From Mycobacteriales bacterium (GTDB lineage: Bacteria; Actinomycetota; Actinomycetes; Mycobacteriales; SCTD01), in the NCBI GenBank assembly GCA_030447385.1, contig JAUJOY010000004.1:1-37465 (forward strand): DNA of 37,465 nt, read 5' to 3'. Position 1 is the first letter of the stretch, and each line of letters begins with the position of its first letter. The position numbers and the translations under genes were made by a program. A model generated the notes under the pieces. It was not told where the DNA came from, did not search any database, and saw nothing but the letters and a program-made list of their open reading frames with translations. This document shows, piece by piece, positions 8,289 through 16,677 of this stretch.

Positions 8289-8951
8289 TCAGTGCCGGCG
8301 GGCCGCCCAGACGAGGGTGCGCACCGAGTGGGCCGTACGCGCGCGCAGCGTCCAGGCCGACGCACCGAGCAGCCGGACGTCCCGGGGAACCGGGATGCTG
8401 GCCACCGGCAGCCGGGCCGCGCCTATCGCGGCCACCAGGCTGGGCGACCGGGTCGTGAGCACCAGGCTGCGGGCCGGGGCGTCCATCGCCACGAAGGCAC
8501 CGGCGTCGGGCGGCAGCCCGGTGAGCCGCCCGAGGACCGCCCGATGCGCACGTCCGGCGAGCAGCCGCAGCGGCGGCTCGTAGGTCCCTCGTCGCCCCGC
8601 GAAGACGGCTCGGACGTCGCCGCGGGCCAGCCGGTCGAGCAGCACCGGTACGGCCTCCGGAGGGTCCTGAAGGTCGGCGTCGAGGCACACCCACGCCTGT
8701 GCGTCCGGCTCCGCCTGCAGTCCCACCTCCAGCGCCCGGTGCTGGCCGACGTTGCGCTCCAGAACGGTGACCGCCACCCGCGGATCGGCCGCCGCGAGCC
8801 GGGCGGCCAGGGCTGCGCTGCCGTCGGGGGAGGCGTCGATGACCAGCCGCAGCCGCCAGGACCTGTCCTCGAGGGCGCGCGCCAGCCGGGCGGTGAGCGG
8901 CTCCAGGGTCGCCTCGTTGCCGTAGACCGGCACCACGACGGCGACGCTCAC
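8289..8951 (-). CDS. Family-2 glycosyltransferase (polyprenyl-phosphate sugar synthase-like)
   Basis: The 220-residue protein begins VSVAVVVPVYGNEATLEPL, the GT2 nucleotide-binding strand, and has the metal/donor motif CLDADLQDPPEAVP near residues 90-103, as in dolichol/polyprenyl-phosphate mannosyltransferases. It has no clear C-terminal transmembrane hairpin and ends soon after the catalytic domain. The GTG at 8951 overlaps the stop of the upstream epimerase gene (GTGA). It is the third gene of the operon with the aldolase- and epimerase-like genes. Donor and acceptor are not determinable from sequence. Confidence 0.85.
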   Translation of the reverse strand: MSVAVVVPVYGNEATLEPLTARLARALEDRSWRLRLVIDASPDGSAALAARLAAADPRVAVTVLERNVGQHRALEVGLQAEPDAQAWVCLDADLQDPPEAVPVLLDRLARGDVRAVFAGRRGTYEPPLRLLAGRAHRAVLGRLTGLPPDAGAFVAMDAPARSLVLTTRSPSLVAAIGAARLPVASIPVPRDVRLLGASAWTLRARTAHSVRTLVWAARRH

Positions 8952-9835
8952 GCGGCGCGCCAGCAGTGCTCGAGCCCGGTCGCGAGGTCGGTGACCGGTC
9001 GCCAGCCCAGCAGGTCCGCCGCGGCGGCCGGGTCGCAGGCCCAGCTCCCGGTGTCCCATGCCCTGGCGGGGTGGGCCCCCACCTCGACGCGCACCGCCCG
9101 CCCGCTGACCTGCTCCACGAGGCCGACGAGGTCCTCGTTGCTGGTCTGCAGCCCGGTGCCGATGTTGAGCACCGTGCCGGTCGGCAGCTCGTCCGCGGTC
9201 GCCGCGCGCACGCAGGCGTCGACCACGTCCGCGACGTAGACCCAGTCGCGGCGCAGGCCCGGACCGGTCAGCGGCAGGACCGAGCCGTTCCGGGCCGCCC
9301 GCAGCGCCGTCGGCACCAGCCGGCCGGCGTGATCGCCCGGCCCGTAGACCTGGAAGGCCCGGAGCACGGCCGAGCGCAGCCCCCGCTCGGCGGCGACCGC
9401 GCCGAGCAGCAGCGACCCGGCGGCCTTGGTGGCGCCGAAGAAGCCGCGCGGGCGCAGCGGCGCGTCCTCGGCCATGGGGCCCGCGGTGGCGGCGTACTCG
9501 GTCGAGGAGCCAAGCCGGACGACGGCCCGGCAGGTCCGGGGCACGGCCTCGACGAGGTGCAGGCCGGACAGGGTGTTCACCGCGGCGGTGGCCGCCCGCT
9601 CGGCCCGTGTGGCCCGCACCCTGGAGGCGGCGAGGTGGAAGGCGACGTCCGGGGCCGCGGCGCGGACGACCGCCGCGAGCGCCGCCGGGTCGCCGACGTC
9701 CACGGCGACCTGGCCGGTGCTGGTCGGACGTCCGGGGCGCACCGTGCCGACGACGTCCCACCCGTCGGCGGTCAGCCGGTCGCACAGGTGCGCCCCCACG
9801 AAGCCGCCGGCACCGACGACCAGTGCCCGGCTCAC
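8948..9835 (-). CDS. NAD-dependent epimerase/dehydratase-like extended SDR, catalytic Tyr replaced by Phe
   Basis: A 295-residue extended short-chain dehydrogenase. The NAD-binding GAGGFVGAHL is at residues 8-17, and the family's SSTEY is at 110-114. The active-site YxxxK is present as FGATK (Phe133, Lys137), so the catalytic tyrosine is missing; the DNA reads TTC at that codon. RDWVYVADVVDA and the late GTGLQTSNEDLV (sugar-nucleotide binding region) are conserved. The GTG at 9835 overlaps the stop of the aldolase-like gene. It probably binds a nucleotide sugar, but ordinary epimerase/dehydratase chemistry is doubtful. Confidence 0.85.
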   Translation of the reverse strand: MSRALVVGAGGFVGAHLCDRLTADGWDVVGTVRPGRPTSTGQVAVDVGDPAALAAVVRAAAPDVAFHLAASRVRATRAERAATAAVNTLSGLHLVEAVPRTCRAVVRLGSSTEYAATAGPMAEDAPLRPRGFFGATKAAGSLLLGAVAAERGLRSAVLRAFQVYGPGDHAGRLVPTALRAARNGSVLPLTGPGLRRDWVYVADVVDACVRAATADELPTGTVLNIGTGLQTSNEDLVGLVEQVSGRAVRVEVGAHPARAWDTGSWACDPAAAADLLGWRPVTDLATGLEHCWRAA

Positions 9836-10617
9836 ACCGGTTGCGGGACCCGCGCGGGCAGGACCGCGCGCACCAGCTCCGCGCGGTCGGCCAGCACCTG
9901 CTCGGGTCGGCGGAGGCGGGCGGCGGCGCAGCCGGAAAGGATCCGCGGCACCTCGACCGACAGGTCCCGTCCGGCTGTGTCTGCGTGGAACGACCTGCGC
10001 AGGAAGGTGAACTGGGCATCCAGGCGGGCAAGCTCGGCGGCGATCAGCCGGCTCGGTACAGGCGCTCCGGCATCCAGCCGGGTCAGCCCGGCCACCCCGA
10101 AGGGGACGGTCACCGCCCGGCGTACGGCCTCCACGGTGCCGTCGACCAGCGGCTCGAACAGGGTGTCGGCGCCCCGGTCGATGCGCAGGTCGTTCAGGCC
10201 GACGTAGACGCGGGCCAGCGGCCGGCGCACGAGGTCGGCTGCCCGGTCCACGGCGTCCTGGGTCTCGATGAGGATGCCCAGACCGCAGCGGCCGGCGGCC
10301 GCATCCAGTGCCAGGTCGACGTCGTCGGGCGTGCGCACCATGGGCAGCAGCACCTCGTCGGCCCCCAGCGCGACCGCGAGGTCGACCTCCTCCGCTGTCC
10401 AGGGGCCGGGGCCGTTGACACGGCACAGCACCCGGCCCGTGGTGGCGTAGCGGATCCGGGCGAGGTCAGCGGCGGTGTCCTCGTTGATCTGCGTGTCCGC
10501 ACCATCTTGGCGCCGCGCCTTGTCACGCCGCTCCCAGTCGACGATGACGCCGGCCGCGCCCGCCGCATCGAGCGCCCGAGCCCGGGCCGGGTCGACGGTG
10601 AAGACGAAGAGGTCCAC
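9832..10617 (-). CDS. HpcH/HpaI aldolase / citrate lyase-like protein
   Basis: The 261-residue protein has the HpcH/HpaI pattern: VLCRVNGPG (substrate-binding Arg), LGADEVLLPMVRTPDDVD, GILIETQDAVDRA with the metal-ligand Glu, and VYVGLNDLRIDRG. These enzymes make or split pyruvate- or acetyl-CoA-derived 2-oxo or carboxylic acids. The staphylococcal siderophore citrate synthase SbnG belongs to the same superfamily. It leads a coupled operon with an SDR and a GT2. The GTG start at 10617 is placed by a TAACAT -10 six bases upstream, and that promoter is overlapped by a candidate iron box. The reaction is unassigned. Confidence 0.82.
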   Translation of the reverse strand: MDLFVFTVDPARARALDAAGAAGVIVDWERRDKARRQDGADTQINEDTAADLARIRYATTGRVLCRVNGPGPWTAEEVDLAVALGADEVLLPMVRTPDDVDLALDAAAGRCGLGILIETQDAVDRAADLVRRPLARVYVGLNDLRIDRGADTLFEPLVDGTVEAVRRAVTVPFGVAGLTRLDAGAPVPSRLIAAELARLDAQFTFLRRSFHADTAGRDLSVEVPRILSGCAAARLRRPEQVLADRAELVRAVLPARVPQPV

Positions 10618-10623
10618 GACGCG

Positions 10624-10629
10624 ATGTTA
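10624..10629 (-). promoter_or_regulatory. Candidate -10 element of the aldolase-SDR-GT2 operon
   Basis: On the minus strand TAACAT lies 6 nt before the GTG at 10617, with a TTCACG at 10651-10646 (4 of 6 matches to TTGACA) at a 16-nt spacing as a possible -35. The transcript would be leaderless. Confidence 0.5.
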
Positions 10630-10645
10630 GGGCAGCCTTCCCTTA
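10627..10645. promoter_or_regulatory. Candidate DtxR/IdeR iron box
   Basis: The 19-mer TTAGGGCAGCCTTCCCTTA matches the iron-box consensus TWAGGTWAGSCTWACCTWA at 16 of 19 positions by my count. It overlaps the -10 element of the minus-strand operon and extends over the spacer toward the -35, the usual place for repression by an iron-loaded DtxR-family regulator. The regulator gene is not in the window. Confidence 0.5.
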
Positions 10646-10774
10646 CGTGAAGGTGGCCCGCGGGGGTCGGCGGCGGAGGGGGCGGCTCAGGGCGGGGGGC
10701 ATGACATCCTCGGGAAGACCCGGCAGCATGGTCAACGGCGACCACGCGGGTCGGAGCACGAGGGAGGCCAGCCC

Positions 10775-12028
<1,254 letters not shown>

Positions 12029-12167
12029 GCGCCACGACCGGCGGGCCGACACCCCCCTCGGGAGCCCGGTCGCGCCTCCACGGGAGCGGGCGGCGGCTGT
12101 GCTTTCATGGCCCGGCGCCGGAATCACACCGGTGTCACTTGCCGACCCACAGCCAGCAGGAGGCTCG

Positions 12168-12473
12168 ATGAGCGGGTCCTCGACGCCCTCGTCCCTGCCC
12201 CAGCAGATTTCCTCCGTGCCCGACGGGCTGACCGAGCGGGAGGTCGCCGTCCTCGCCTTCGAGCGCCAGTGGTGGAAGTACGCTGGGGCCAAGGAGAGCG
12301 CGATCCGTGACCTGTTCGACATGAGCGCGACGCGCTACTACCAGGTGCTCAACGCGCTCATCGACCGGCCGGAGGCGCTCGTGGCGGACCCGATGCTCGT
12401 CAAGCGCCTGCGCCGCCTGCGCTCCACCCGGCAGCGGGCGCGGTCGGCGCGACGCCTCGGCGTCGACACCTGA
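12168..12473 (+). CDS. DUF3263 protein
   Basis: A 101-residue protein, ATG at 12168 after AGGAGG. The core (LTEREVAVLAFERQWWKYAGAKESAIRD, then MSATRYYQVLNALIDRPEAL and DPMLVKRLRRLR) matches DUF3263, a small actinobacterial helix-turn-helix-like family represented in M. tuberculosis by Rv0430. It sits 11 bases upstream of the VirR-like gene, the same order as Rv0430-Rv0431. A DNA-binding role is plausible but not shown. Longer upstream versions of the frame are rejected because the ribosome-binding site and conserved block start here. Confidence 0.9.
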   Translation: MSGSSTPSSLPQQISSVPDGLTEREVAVLAFERQWWKYAGAKESAIRDLFDMSATRYYQVLNALIDRPEALVADPMLVKRLRRLRSTRQRARSARRLGVDT

Positions 12474-12484
12474 GCCTGCCCCAG

Positions 12485-13159
12485 GTGAGCGCCAGCGGTG
12501 AGGGCGACCCGCCGGCGCCGCGGCCAGGGAGATCCGGTCGCCTGCGGGCACTGGCCGGGCCTGCGGTGGCTGTCACCGGAGTGCTGGTCGGCATCGTCAG
12601 CCTTCTGCTCGTGACCGACGACCCGTCCCAGCGGGTGGGCCCGGTGGTGCGCGCAGAGCAGGGGCCGCTGCTCCAGCCCGCGCCGGGCGAGGGCGAGGAG
12701 GCGCCGGCCGCCCCGCCGCCGCCCGCGCCGCCCGCCCCGGCGCCGGACTCGCTGCTTGCCCCAGCGCCGCCCACCCCTGTCCAGGTCCCCCTGCCGCCCC
12801 GCCCCGTCCCGACCGGCAGCGCTCCCGGCGCGGGCGGTGCGGTGGAGCGCCGGACGCCTGCCCCCGCGGCCTCCCGGCGGTCACTGGTCGTCCCGATCAC
12901 CGTGCTCAACAACTCCAACCGGCCCGGTCTGGCGCAGCGCGCGGCTGCGCGGTTCGACCGAGGTGGCTGGCCGGTTGCCCTGACCGGCAACTTCCGGGGC
13001 CAGATCCCGGTCACGACCGTCTACTACGACCCCGGGCTGGAGGCCTCTGCGCGGGCCTTCGCCGGGAGCTTCGAGGGGATCGTGCGCGTACGCCCCCGGT
13101 TCGCGACGCTGCCGGCGCGTGGTGTGGTCGTCGTGCTCACGAGGGAGTTCGCCGCATGA
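12485..13159 (+). CDS. VirR-like membrane-anchored LytR_C protein
   Basis: A 224-residue protein with a short cytoplasmic Arg/Pro-rich tail, one transmembrane helix at residues ~27-44 (GPAVAVTGVLVGIVSLLLV), a long Pro/Ala-rich linker (~residues 65-125) and a C-terminal LytR_C domain beginning VVPITVLNNSNRPGLAQRAAARF. M. tuberculosis Rv0431 (VirR) has this architecture and follows a DUF3263 gene; there it affects cell-wall remodelling and vesicle release. The start is a GTG at 12485 with only a CCAG just before it, so translation may be coupled to the DUF3263 gene. Confidence 0.85.
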   Translation: MSASGEGDPPAPRPGRSGRLRALAGPAVAVTGVLVGIVSLLLVTDDPSQRVGPVVRAEQGPLLQPAPGEGEEAPAAPPPPAPPAPAPDSLLAPAPPTPVQVPLPPRPVPTGSAPGAGGAVERRTPAPAASRRSLVVPITVLNNSNRPGLAQRAAARFDRGGWPVALTGNFRGQIPVTTVYYDPGLEASARAFAGSFEGIVRVRPRFATLPARGVVVVLTREFAA

Positions 13160-13186
13160 ACCGCCGCTCCGGGGTAAGAGGACGGT

Positions 13187-13582
13187 ATGCGCCGGTTGCT
13201 GCTGCTCCTGCTGCTCGCCGCGGCGGGCTGCTCGTCGGATGGCGATGACACGGTGGGGACTGCGGCGCGTACCGAGCTGGTGATCGAGTTCTCCCGGGAC
13301 CGCGGGGCGCCCGCGGAGCGGGTGATGCTCACCTGCGACCCGACCGGCGGGGACCACCCTGATGCGGAGCGCGCCTGCGCGGACCTGTCGGCGGCGCAGG
13401 CGCCCTTCGCGCCGCTGCCCGCCGACACGGTGTGCACGCAGATCTACGGCGGACCGCAGACCGCCACCATCACGGGCACCTACCGGGGGGAGCGGGTCCG
13501 ACTGGAGCTGTCCCGCACGGACGGCTGCCGGATCGCGCAGTGGGACGGCCTCGGAGCGGTCCTGCCCCGCCTCGACGCGTGA
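13187..13582 (+). CDS. Subtilisin-inhibitor-like (SSI family) lipoprotein
   Basis: The 131-residue protein has a lipoprotein signal peptide with lipobox AAGC (Cys15) and then the SSI pattern: LTCDPTGGDHPDAERACADL, VCTQIYGG, ITGTYRGERV and SRTDGCRIAQWD. Four cysteines after the lipobox could form the two family disulfides. Streptomyces SSI has MVYDP at the reactive loop; here it reads TQIYGGP, so the protease target is uncertain. Its stop overlaps the otsB start (GTGA), an unexpected pairing of an exported inhibitor with a cytoplasmic enzyme. Confidence 0.82.
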   Translation: MRRLLLLLLLAAAGCSSDGDDTVGTAARTELVIEFSRDRGAPAERVMLTCDPTGGDHPDAERACADLSAAQAPFAPLPADTVCTQIYGGPQTATITGTYRGERVRLELSRTDGCRIAQWDGLGAVLPRLDA

Positions 13583-14355
13583 CGCCCGCCGGCGAGGCGG
13601 GGCTGGCCGCGCTGCGGAGCCGGCCCACCGAGGCCGTGCTCGCTCTGGACTACGACGGCACGCTGGCGCCGATCGTGGACCGCCCCTCCGAGGCCGTGCC
13701 GGCGGCAGGTGCGCTCGCGGCGCTGCAGGGCCTGGCCGGACGCGTACGCGCGATCGCCCTCGTCACCGGCCGCCCGGCCGACGTGGTCGTCGAGCTCGGG
13801 GCGCTGGTCGAGGTCCCGGGCCTGGTGGTCCTCGGGCAGTACGGCGCGCAGCGCTGGTCCGCGGGCTCGCTGGACAGCAACCCGCCGCTGCCGGGGATCG
13901 CGCAGGCCCGCGCTCTCCTGCCGCCGCTGCTGCGCCAGGAGGGTGCGGAGCTGGAGGACAAAGGACTGGCCCTGGTCGTGCACACCCGCACCTGTCCCGA
14001 GCCGGCCGACGCGCTCCGGCGGCTGGCACCCGCTGTGCAGCAGGCGGTCGAGGGACTGGGTCTGGAGGTGCATCCCGGCCGCTACGTGCTGGAGGTGCGG
14101 CCGCCGGGCTTCGACAAGCGCGGCGCCCTGCTCTCGCTCTGCCAGCCGCCGCCGTCGGCGGTGCTGTTCGCCGGTGACGACCTCGGGGACCTGCCGGCCT
14201 TCGACGCCGTCGACGAGCTGCGCGCCGCCGGCGTACCCGGCGTGCTCGTCTGCAGCAGCAGTCCCGAGGGGCCCGCGGCGCTGCGGGAGCGGGCCGACCT
14301 CGTCGTCGACGGCCCGGCCGGGGTCGTGTCCCTGCTGGCAGCCCTGCTCGACTGA
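13579..14355 (+). CDS. otsB: Trehalose-6-phosphate phosphatase
   Basis: The 258-residue HAD-fold enzyme dephosphorylates trehalose-6-phosphate to trehalose. Motif I is LALDYDGTLAP (~residues 21-31, nucleophile DxD), motif II is the LVTGRP region, and motif IV is VLFAGDDLGDLPAFDA. FDKRGAL just before carries the conserved lysine. The start is the GTG at 13579 overlapping the inhibitor gene's stop. The trehalose-6-phosphate synthase gene lies on the opposite strand beyond the AAA ATPase gene. Confidence 0.92.
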   Translation: MTPAGEAGLAALRSRPTEAVLALDYDGTLAPIVDRPSEAVPAAGALAALQGLAGRVRAIALVTGRPADVVVELGALVEVPGLVVLGQYGAQRWSAGSLDSNPPLPGIAQARALLPPLLRQEGAELEDKGLALVVHTRTCPEPADALRRLAPAVQQAVEGLGLEVHPGRYVLEVRPPGFDKRGALLSLCQPPPSAVLFAGDDLGDLPAFDAVDELRAAGVPGVLVCSSSPEGPAALRERADLVVDGPAGVVSLLAALLD

Positions 14356-14390
14356 CAGGGGGACGACCGACGGGGGGCTACGACGGCCGG

Positions 14391-16559
14391 CTACGGCGCT
14401 GCCCGGCGCTGCGCGTACGCCGCCAGAGCCGCGACCTGTGCCGGGTCCAGCGACGGCCGCACCCGACCGACAGCGGCGTCGAGGTGGGCCGCCGTGACGG
14501 TGCTGGCCTGCATCGACTCCCGCATCGCGGTGAGGGCCGCCTCGCGGATCAGCGCGCTGCAGTCAGCCGCCGAGAACCCCTCGGTACGCGCACCGAGGGC
14601 ATCGAGGTCGACGTCCGCGGCCAGGGGAACCGCTGCTGCCGCGGCCCGCAGGATGGCCGCGCGCGCCTGCTCATCCGGCGGCGGCACGTACACCAGCCGC
14701 TCGAGCCGCCCGGGGCGCAGCAGCGCCGGGTCGATCAGGTCGGGGCGGTTGGTCGCGCCGAGGACCACGACGTCGCGCAGCGACTCCACCCCGTCGAGCT
14801 CGGTGAGCAGCGCGGCGACGACCCGGTCGGTGGTCCCGCCGTCGCTCGCCTGCCCGCGTACCGGCGCGAGGGCATCGACCTCGTCGAGGAACACGATCGT
14901 CGGAGCGGAGTCGCGGGCGCGGCGGAACAGCTCGCGCACCGCCCGCTCGGACTCGCCGACCCACTTGCTGAGCAGCTCGGCGCCCTTGACCGACAGCACG
15001 TTCGCCTCACCGGAACCGGCGATCGCCTTGACCAGGAAGGTCTTCCCGCAGCCGGGTGGGCCGTACATCAGCAGGCCCCGCGGAGGGGAGACGCCGAGTC
15101 GCTCGAACGTGTCGGGGTAGCGCAGCGGCCAGAGCACCGCCTCGGTCAGGTCGGCCTTCACCTCGGTCATGTCGCCGACGTCGTCGAGGCTGATCTTCGC
15201 GATGTCGAGGGTGGAGCCCTCCATGCTCGTCGGGCGCACCACGTCCAGAGCCGCATCGAAGTCGGCCCGCGTCACCGTGGGAGAGGCCGGCTCGCCGCGC
15301 CGGCCGGCGGCGCGGAGCCCGGCCTCGCGGACGAGCGCGAGCACGTCGGCGGCGACGAAGCCCGGAGTGCGGGAGGCGATCTCGTCGAGGGCCACGTCGT
15401 CGGCGAGCGGCACGGCGCGCGTGGCCACCTCCAGCAGGCGCATCCGCTGGCTCCGGTCGGGCAACGGGATCGACAGCTCGTGGTCGAGCGTCCCGGGCGT
15501 GCGCAGCTCGCGGCTGACCCGTTCCGGGTGCGCGGTCGTGCAGACGACGGCGACCCGCCCGCCCTGCACCGCCTCACGCACCGCCTGCAGCAGGACCGGC
15601 AGGAGCGGCCCGCCCCCGTCGCGAGGTGCGAGAGCTTCGACGTCCACGATCAGGACGACCGACGGCGCTTCACGGGCCGCCCGGCGCAGGGTGTCGACGA
15701 TCTGCCTCGCGGCGGTGTCGGCCTCCGTGGCCGCCAGGCTCGGCGCCCACAGGGACGTCAGCCGGGCACCGACCTGCCCGGTGACGGCCTCGACCAGGGC
15801 CGACTTCCCGGAGCCCGGCGCCCCGGTCAGCAGGACCCCCATGCCGGAGGACCCGCCGAGGCGCGCGAGCAGTTCCGAGTGGTGGAAGCCGAGGTCGAGC
15901 CACTCCTGCAGCGCGGCGCCCTGGCTCTCGAGGCCCGGCAGGTCGGCCAGGGTCCGGCCGGAGCCCTCCTCGCGGGGGGCCACAGCCGGCGTCGGGCCTC
16001 CCGTGGTGGTCGTGCCGCCGGCCCATCCGACCACCGTCCCCATCGTCACGAGCACCGGACCGGCCGGCTCCGCGTCCGTGATGTGCAGGATCTGGGTCGT
16101 CCAGCCCGGCCCGAGCTGGGCCGAGAGCCCAGCCCGCAGAGTGCCGAAGTCGGTCGGCGGGGCCAGGTCGCTCGGTCGCAGGGACACCTGGTCGCCCGGC
16201 ATGACCACCTTGCCCAGCAGGGCGGTACGCAGCAGCGCCGGGTCAAGCGCCCGCGACACCGCATCGGGTGCGCTGACCGTGACCCGGGCCGCCTCCGCGC
16301 GCGGACCCGGCTCGACGATCACGGTGTCGCCGTCGCGCAGCCCGAGATTGGACAGGACCAGCTCGTCGACGAGCACCGTCCCGGGCGGCGCCCCCTCGGG
16401 CGCCGGCACCACCAGCGCGGCGCTCACCCGGGCGCCGCGCAGCCGGATCACGTCACCGTCGCGTACCCCCAGCCCGGACATCGCCTGGACCGGCATCCGG
16501 ACGATGCCGTGCCGGTCGTAGCGGGCCGAGCCGGCCAGGAGAACGGTGAGGGTGAGCAC
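14391..16559 (-). CDS. CDC48/VAT-like double AAA ATPase with degenerate D1 domain
   Basis: A 722-residue protein with a Cdc48-N-like double-psi-barrel region (~1-180), AAA D1 (~205-445) and AAA D2 (~460-700). D1 keeps Walker A GAPGSGKS (246-253), but its Walker B reads LIVDVEALAP rather than the usual DEIDAL form, and the RPGRFD arginine-finger region reads TPGTLD. D2 is intact: GPPGCGKT (500-507), VFLDEVDALAP (556-566) and LRPGRLE (614-620). D2 is therefore the probable motor, unfolding or remodelling proteins. M. tuberculosis Rv0435c is a similar protein in a similar neighbourhood. The GTG start at 16559 is leaderless after TACGCT; longer versions of the frame are not conserved. Confidence 0.88.
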   Translation of the reverse strand: MLTLTVLLAGSARYDRHGIVRMPVQAMSGLGVRDGDVIRLRGARVSAALVVPAPEGAPPGTVLVDELVLSNLGLRDGDTVIVEPGPRAEAARVTVSAPDAVSRALDPALLRTALLGKVVMPGDQVSLRPSDLAPPTDFGTLRAGLSAQLGPGWTTQILHITDAEPAGPVLVTMGTVVGWAGGTTTTGGPTPAVAPREEGSGRTLADLPGLESQGAALQEWLDLGFHHSELLARLGGSSGMGVLLTGAPGSGKSALVEAVTGQVGARLTSLWAPSLAATEADTAARQIVDTLRRAAREAPSVVLIVDVEALAPRDGGGPLLPVLLQAVREAVQGGRVAVVCTTAHPERVSRELRTPGTLDHELSIPLPDRSQRMRLLEVATRAVPLADDVALDEIASRTPGFVAADVLALVREAGLRAAGRRGEPASPTVTRADFDAALDVVRPTSMEGSTLDIAKISLDDVGDMTEVKADLTEAVLWPLRYPDTFERLGVSPPRGLLMYGPPGCGKTFLVKAIAGSGEANVLSVKGAELLSKWVGESERAVRELFRRARDSAPTIVFLDEVDALAPVRGQASDGGTTDRVVAALLTELDGVESLRDVVVLGATNRPDLIDPALLRPGRLERLVYVPPPDEQARAAILRAAAAAVPLAADVDLDALGARTEGFSAADCSALIREAALTAMRESMQASTVTAAHLDAAVGRVRPSLDPAQVAALAAYAQRRAAP

Positions 16560-16565
16560 GCGCGG

Positions 16566-16571
16566 AGCGTA
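16566..16571 (-). promoter_or_regulatory. Candidate -10 element, AAA ATPase gene
   Basis: TACGCT on the minus strand, 6 nt before the GTG at 16559, with no Shine-Dalgarno sequence. Same layout as several other genes here. Confidence 0.5.
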
Positions 16572-16677
16572 CGGAGGCCCGGCCCCAGCCCGCCCGCGGT
16601 TCTCGGTGCCGCCAGTGCCCGGTACGCGCCCGGACACGGCACCGAGAACGATGGGGGAGGTCCCGGTCGGCACGACC

